Source: Acidobacteriota bacterium
Lineage (GTDB): Bacteria > Acidobacteriota > Blastocatellia > Pyrinomonadales > Pyrinomonadaceae
NCBI GenBank assembly: GCA_003222935.1
Contig: QHXL01000355.1
Coordinates: 1 to 7,767, forward strand
DNA: 7,767 nucleotides
Reading direction: 5' to 3'
Every line of letters starts with the position of its first letter. Position 1 is the first letter of the stretch. A program made the translations under genes and the position numbers. Under the pieces are notes generated by a model, which saw only the letters and a program-made list of their open reading frames with translations, searched no databases and was not told the origin of the DNA. Of the stretch, positions 6,841-7,767 are shown one piece after another.

Positions 6841-6870
6841 TTGACAGGGTTTTCAAGCGGGTCATACACT
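6841..6870 (+). promoter_or_regulatory. Predicted sigma-70-type promoter of pgsA
   Basis: A perfect TTGACA (6841-6846) is followed after 18 bp by TACACT (6865-6870), a four-of-six -10. Transcription would begin near 6877, about 40 nt before the GTG start at 6918. The consensus -35 and location make this the best promoter in the window. Confidence 0.6.
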
Positions 6871-6917
6871 GCGAGTAACCATTGAGTCTGTTGTATTACC
6901 CCTAATCGGCGGTAAAT

Positions 6918-7646
6918 GTGAACCTTCCCAACGCCTTAACACTGCTCCGCATCTTTATTGTGCCGTTGCTCGTCGTGGTGCTTCTGACGCCGTTCTCCGA
7001 AAGTTGGTTTGGAGTTCCGCGACACATACTCGGCGTGCTGATGTTTCTCTCCGCAGCATTGACCGACTATCTGGACGGACATATCGCGCGTCGGCGAGGC
7101 CAGGTAACACGACTTGGTCAGCTCCTTGATCCTATCGCTGACAAGTTGTTGATCTCCGCGGCTCTAATTTCGTTAGTGGAGAATCAGTTAGCTCCTGCAT
7201 GGGCCGTTGTAATCATTATCGGTCGAGAGTTTGCCGTCACGGGATTGAGATCGATAGCCGCAGTAGACGGTATGGTCATCTCGGCGTCCAAGATGGGTAA
7301 GTTCAAGATGTTGGCGCAAGTGATCACGATCACTCTGTTGATCGGATCCAGTGTTGCCGGTAGACCTCCGGTTGCTAACTTCGGCAGGCCTTTTCCGGCG
7401 ATAGAGTTCTGGTCAGTTCCCGAGTTGCGTTCGGCCTGGGCTCACATCTTTGGTCCGGAGGCCACGACGATCAATGACTGGCAGGTGCTTATTTATACGG
7501 CGGGTCGAGCAATGCTGTGGCTAGTCGTAATCTCAGCTTGCACCTCGATGTATGGTTACTTCACTTCGTTTTACCGTGCGGTCGTGGCTGACCGCACGGC
7601 AAAACAGAAGTCGAAGGCTCGCGCAGTTGCGGTAAGTCCTGAGTAA
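6918..7646 (+). CDS. pgsA: Phosphatidylglycerophosphate synthase (CDP-diacylglycerol--glycerol-3-phosphate 3-phosphatidyltransferase)
   Basis: This inner-membrane enzyme joins CDP-diacylglycerol and glycerol-3-phosphate to make phosphatidylglycerophosphate, the committed step to phosphatidylglycerol and cardiolipin. It begins MNLPNALTLLRIFIVPLLV, the classic PgsA opening. It carries the complete CDP-alcohol phosphotransferase motif D-x2-D-G-x2-A-R-x8-G-x3-D-x3-D: Asp50, Asp53, Gly54, Ala57, Arg58, Gly67, Asp71 and Asp75. Hydrophobic helices lie at about 5-23, 36-50, 76-101, 128-146 and 188-212. At 242 residues it is longer than the usual 180-200. The excess is a mostly polar, Pro-containing stretch (about 147-187) before the last helix, plus a basic C-terminal tail. 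The start is GTG with only a weak GGCGG upstream; the overlapping ATG at 6916 stops at once. It is divergent from the envelope operon and convergent with the gene at 7652. Confidence 0.96.
   Translation: MNLPNALTLLRIFIVPLLVVVLLTPFSESWFGVPRHILGVLMFLSAALTDYLDGHIARRRGQVTRLGQLLDPIADKLLISAALISLVENQLAPAWAVVIIIGREFAVTGLRSIAAVDGMVISASKMGKFKMLAQVITITLLIGSSVAGRPPVANFGRPFPAIEFWSVPELRSAWAHIFGPEATTINDWQVLIYTAGRAMLWLVVISACTSMYGYFTSFYRAVVADRTAKQKSKARAVAVSPE
7568..7605. repeat. Long hairpin inside the 3' end of pgsA
   Basis: CCGTGCGGTC (7574-7583) and GACCGCACGG (7590-7599) form a perfect 10-bp stem around a 6-nt loop. After one A/C mismatch the stem is extended by GTTTT (7568-7572) against AAAAC (7601-7605). 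It lies within codons of the PgsA tail (around residues 218-229), about 50 nt beyond the stop of the convergent gene on the minus strand. It could end or protect that gene's transcript, but neither side has a free U-tract after the stem. Confidence 0.5.
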
Positions 7647-7651
7647 ACGAA

Positions 7652-7767
7652 CTACTGGATTTCTACCCAATCGCCAGTATGTGCTTCGCTTACAACTCGG
7701 GTGATGATTGCCGTGGCGGTTCGAGCTTGTACATCGATTATCACCATCTCGCCGACAATTTTCCTTG
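7652..7767 (-). CDS. C-terminal 37 residues of an envelope-type protein (partial, runs off right edge)
   Basis: Minus-strand frame open from the right edge to TAG at 7654-7652. The visible tail reads RKIVGEMVIIDVQARTATAI at 1-20 and ITRVVSEAHTGDWVEIQ at 21-37. The pattern (G-x-hydrophobic-DV, then TATAxITR, then HTGDxVE) is a small beta-barrel-like end that I associate with the C-terminus of secreted, often LysM-bearing or FlgT-C-like proteins in Acidobacteriota. That assignment is from memory of the pattern and is tentative. The stop is only 5 bp from the pgsA stop, so the two genes converge with no spacer and transcription of each should run into the other. Confidence 0.6.
   Translation of the reverse strand, partial: RKIVGEMVIIDVQARTATAIITRVVSEAHTGDWVEIQ

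Noticed and set aside
6751..6867. Short minus-strand frame of about 21 codons starting near 6864 in the pgsA-divergent intergenic region
   Set aside because: No Shine-Dalgarno was evident, it overlaps the strong pgsA promoter elements, and it is too short to support.
1..7767. tRNA, rRNA, CRISPR, insertion sequence or prophage content
   Set aside because: No cloverleaf, rRNA signature, regularly spaced repeat, transposase or integrase motif was seen on either strand.

Overview
The window looks like chromosomal DNA of a Gram-negative soil-type bacterium, most probably an Acidobacteriota (possibly class Blastocatellia). The main pointer is the pair at 3125-6669: a large outer-membrane beta-barrel with an N-terminal carboxypeptidase-regulatory-like domain (Oar-like TonB-dependent family), tightly coupled to a small secreted protein. 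Such pairs are very common in that phylum. GC is intermediate by eye. The taxonomic call is an inference from gene style, not from a marker gene.

Layout from left to right. (i) 1-281, minus strand: the N-terminal end of uvrA (nucleotide excision repair), reading off the left edge. It has a good promoter and an 18-bp perfect dyad over the predicted transcription start. (ii) 282-559: divergent intergenic region with two consecutive hairpins and a candidate extended -10 promoter for the next gene. (iii) 560-1828, plus strand: an unrecognised exported, membrane-anchored protein, followed by a 10-bp perfect palindrome. (iv) 1829-2072: intergenic, with that palindrome, a second short dyad and a possible promoter. 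(v) 2073-3113, plus strand: an unrecognised 346-residue protein that ends 11 nt from the tail of the convergent barrel gene. (vi) 3125-6669, minus strand: a two-gene operon in which a secreted protein (5763-6669, reading frame broken near its N-terminus) precedes the barrel (3125-5752). The stop codon of the first gene overlaps the Shine-Dalgarno of the second. (vii) 6670-6917: divergent promoter region. (viii) 6918-7646, plus strand: pgsA, phosphatidylglycerophosphate synthase. (ix) 7652 to the right edge, minus strand: the last 37 codons of an envelope-type gene converging on pgsA.

How the genes work together: uvrA and pgsA are ordinary housekeeping genes (DNA repair, phospholipid synthesis). 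The barrel and its secreted partner form an outer-membrane/periplasm unit. The two plus-strand genes at 560-3113 are not recognisable from sequence alone and lie between conserved neighbours, so they are the most likely place for something undescribed. I see no tRNA, rRNA, CRISPR array, insertion sequence, integrase or phage gene. The most useful observations for follow-up are the frameshift at about 6490-6536, the dyad over the uvrA start and the two orphan genes.
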